Shown here: piece after piece, positions 36,290-37,542 of the stretch | How positions within the stretch are numbered: the first letter of the stretch is position 1 | How the letters are laid out: the number at the start of each line of letters is the position of its first letter | NCBI RefSeq assembly: GCF_030378065.1 | Contig: NZ_JAUCGJ010000046.1 | Location: 1-37,542 of the forward strand | Direction: 5' to 3' | DNA: 37,542 nt | Source of the DNA: Candidatus Venteria ishoeyi | GTDB lineage: Bacteria > Pseudomonadota > Gammaproteobacteria > Beggiatoales > Beggiatoaceae | Program-made: the position numbers and the translations under genes | The notes under the pieces: generated by a model | What the model was told of the DNA's origin: nothing | The model's database searches: none | What the model saw: the letters and a program-made list of their open reading frames with translations, nothing else

Positions 36290-37165
36290 TCAGAATCTCA
36301 ACCATTGCTGATAATAAAACATCAAGCTCTGTCCCCACATCAACATCACCCAGCCAGCAAATGCCAGATAAGGCCCGAAAGGAATCGGTTGGCGTCTGTC
36401 ATGCTGGAAAAACAGGATAAAGGCCAGGCCAAACACTGCGCCAGAAATTGAGGCCAGCAATATCAGCAGCGGCAAAGCCTGCCAGCCAAACCAGGCACCC
36501 AGCGCAGCGAGGAGCTTAAAGTCGCCATACCCCATGCCTTCCTTACCGGTGAGCAGCTTAAAACCCCAATAAACACTCCACAACACCAGATAACCGGCGA
36601 TTGCGCCAATCACGCTCATTGCCAGCGGGGTGTAAATATTAAAAAAGCTGAGGATAATGCCCAACCATAACAGCGGCAGGGTGATTTGATCGGGTAATAG
36701 TTGCTTATCTAAATCAATGAATGTCAGTGCCAGCAAGGCCCACAGAAAGAATAAGCCAAATAGTAAAGGCCAGCCAAAACCCAGTTGCCAGGCCAGTGCT
36801 AATGATAAAACAGCACTGAGTGATTCTATGGCAGGATAGCGCCAGGAGATTTTTTCCCGGCACTGGGAACAGCGCCCCATCTGGATGAGAAAACTCAGCA
36901 CGGGGATGTTTTCCCAGGGGCGAATTTCATGTCCACAATGTGGGCAGTGAGAGCCGGGTCGGGAGAGTGTAATTGCGTTGCCTTCTGGCTTTTTATCGGG
37001 ACATTCCAGGTATTCAGCGCATTGTTCCTGCCATTCACGTTCCATTATCAGCGGCAGACGGTAAATGACGACATTGAGAAAACTGCCGACAACCAGACCT
37101 AATAAACCGGCGATACCTGTCAGCCAGAGGGGATGTTGTTCCAACAGTGTTAAGCTTTCTATCAT
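36290..37165 (-). CDS. pilD: Prepilin peptidase / N-methyltransferase
   Basis: A 291-residue inner-membrane aspartic protease that cleaves and N-methylates type IV pilins and type II secretion pseudopilins. The N-terminal GSFLNVVIYRLP, the cytoplasmic zinc site with CPHC (Cys74, Cys77) and CSQC (Cys99, Cys102), the first catalytic Asp in FIDLDKQLLPDQ and the second in GMGYGDFKLLAALGAW are all present. Seven or eight hydrophobic helices follow. Length fits. pilB and pilC, the usual neighbours, are not in this window, and the region upstream has been hit by repeats and an IS element. Confidence 0.96.
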   Translation of the reverse strand: MIESLTLLEQHPLWLTGIAGLLGLVVGSFLNVVIYRLPLIMEREWQEQCAEYLECPDKKPEGNAITLSRPGSHCPHCGHEIRPWENIPVLSFLIQMGRCSQCREKISWRYPAIESLSAVLSLALAWQLGFGWPLLFGLFFLWALLALTFIDLDKQLLPDQITLPLLWLGIILSFFNIYTPLAMSVIGAIAGYLVLWSVYWGFKLLTGKEGMGYGDFKLLAALGAWFGWQALPLLILLASISGAVFGLAFILFFQHDRRQPIPFGPYLAFAGWVMLMWGQSLMFYYQQWLRF

Positions 37166-37193
37166 AGTTAGTTCTTTTACTGCATCGGCATGG

Positions 37194-37270
37194 TAGGGCG
37201 GATAAGCGTAGCGTCATCCGCCATTTTGGCACCCAATGCGGTGCATGGCGCTGCGCTTATGCACCCTACT
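37194..37270. repeat. REP-like palindrome pair (BIME-like)
   Basis: Two head-to-head copies: GGCGGAT (37197-37203) with ATCCGCC (37216-37222), and GGTGCAT (37240-37246) with ATGCACC (37259-37265). The reverse complement of the second unit aligns with the first (GTAGGG-N-G-N-ATAAGCG-N-AGCG). This is the usual form of a bacterial interspersed mosaic element moved by RAYT enzymes; a RAYT gene is present at 2907-3932. Confidence 0.75.
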
Positions 37271-37344
37271 GCAATATGCCTTTTAATATCGAAAAAATAT
37301 CTTCCAGGTCTTCTGGAAAACGAAAGGTATGAATATCTTTAATG
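37266..37344 (-). pseudogene. 3' end of an unidentified gene cut by an IS66-family element
   Basis: The minus strand reads IKDIHTFRFPEDLEDIFSILKGILQ-stop immediately next to the IS end at 37345. It reads as a real C-terminus rather than random sequence, since it is amphipathic and charged with good codons. The family is not recognised. The TAG stop (37266-37268) lies within the REP-like repeat. Confidence 0.5.
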
Positions 37345-37542
37345 GTAACTATTCAGACCCCCTCCACCTGAGCGGCAGGCAAAGCCGGAGCGCTTCTCCC
37401 TGCCCGCCGCTCTCTAATAACCTTTTCCAGATAACGCCAAGGAGAAACATCTCGCTTACGGCAGGTATCAATCACCGATGCCAACACCGCAAACACGCGA
37501 GTTCCTACCTCCGTTTGAGTACCATAGGTAATTTTGCGCATA
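37345..37542 (-). mobile_element. End of an IS66-family insertion element with transposase C-terminus
   Basis: A frame ending with TGA at 37353-37355 and open to the right window edge encodes ITYGTQTEVGTRVFAVLASV and IDTCRKRDVSPWRYLEKVI, which matches the C-terminal end of IS66 TnpC (YG-x-Q-x-E-x-G-R/T-F/V followed by a helical tail and a short P-rich end). The element end at 37345 starts GTAACTATTCAGACC on the plus strand; IS66 ends typically begin GTAA. The rest of the element lies outside the window. Only the last 62 residues are visible, so activity cannot be judged. Confidence 0.75.

Noticed and set aside
1-37542. tRNA and rRNA genes
   Set aside because: None was recognised by eye; small RNAs would need a covariance search.

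Overview
The window looks like a chromosomal segment of a gammaproteobacterium. The cas, zwf, gltD and pilD products all read as gammaproteobacterial, and the intergenic regions are full of small palindromic repeats, MITE-like elements and IS fragments, as is common in methanotrophs (Methylococcales) and large sulfur oxidisers (Thiotrichales). I cannot fix the genus from sequence alone.

Left edge (1-4050): a truncated, frameshifted transposase runs off the edge. It is followed by a nested palindromic element, a formyltransferase-fold gene, a convergent Asp/Glu racemase homologue that overlaps its 3' end, and a REP-associated (RAYT-type) HUH transposase that lies directly downstream of the CRISPR array on the same strand.

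CRISPR-Cas (4050-16764): a complete type I-F system, all on the minus strand. Gene order in transcription direction is cas1, cas2-3 fusion, csy1 (cas8f), csy2 (cas5f), csy3 (cas7f), cas6f, then a leader with an exact IHF consensus and a terminator-like hairpin, then 66 identical 28-bp repeats with 65 spacers. A hicB antitoxin gene with a decayed hicA relic sits on the opposite strand between cas2-3 and csy1, and splits the operon; csy1 has its own promoter-like sequence. The array itself carries evidence for the PAM: two spacers overlap by 18 nt, and each supplies the 5'-CC flank of the other's protospacer. Other spacer pairs are homologous variants of one target.

Middle (16852-25510): an apparent three-gene operon (acidic helical protein, multi-pass membrane protein, ClC chloride channel), then zwf, an orphan HEPN-like protein, gltD and a secreted ComEA-like protein. 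The zwf-to-comEA block is bracketed by two different repeats arranged as mirror images (R1a-R2a ... R2b-R1b). A MITE-like element with TA flanks has inserted into another palindromic repeat between the HEPN gene and gltD.

Right (25663-37542): a single-chain type IIL (MmeI-like) restriction-modification enzyme, a membrane diguanylate cyclase, a 1932-residue Ser/Thr kinase-ATPase-GAF-GGDEF-EAL protein, the prepilin peptidase PilD, a REP-like palindrome pair, and the end of an IS66-family element that appears to have cut off an unidentified gene. Two defence systems (I-F CRISPR and type IIL R-M), c-di-GMP signalling and type IV pilus processing are the functional themes.
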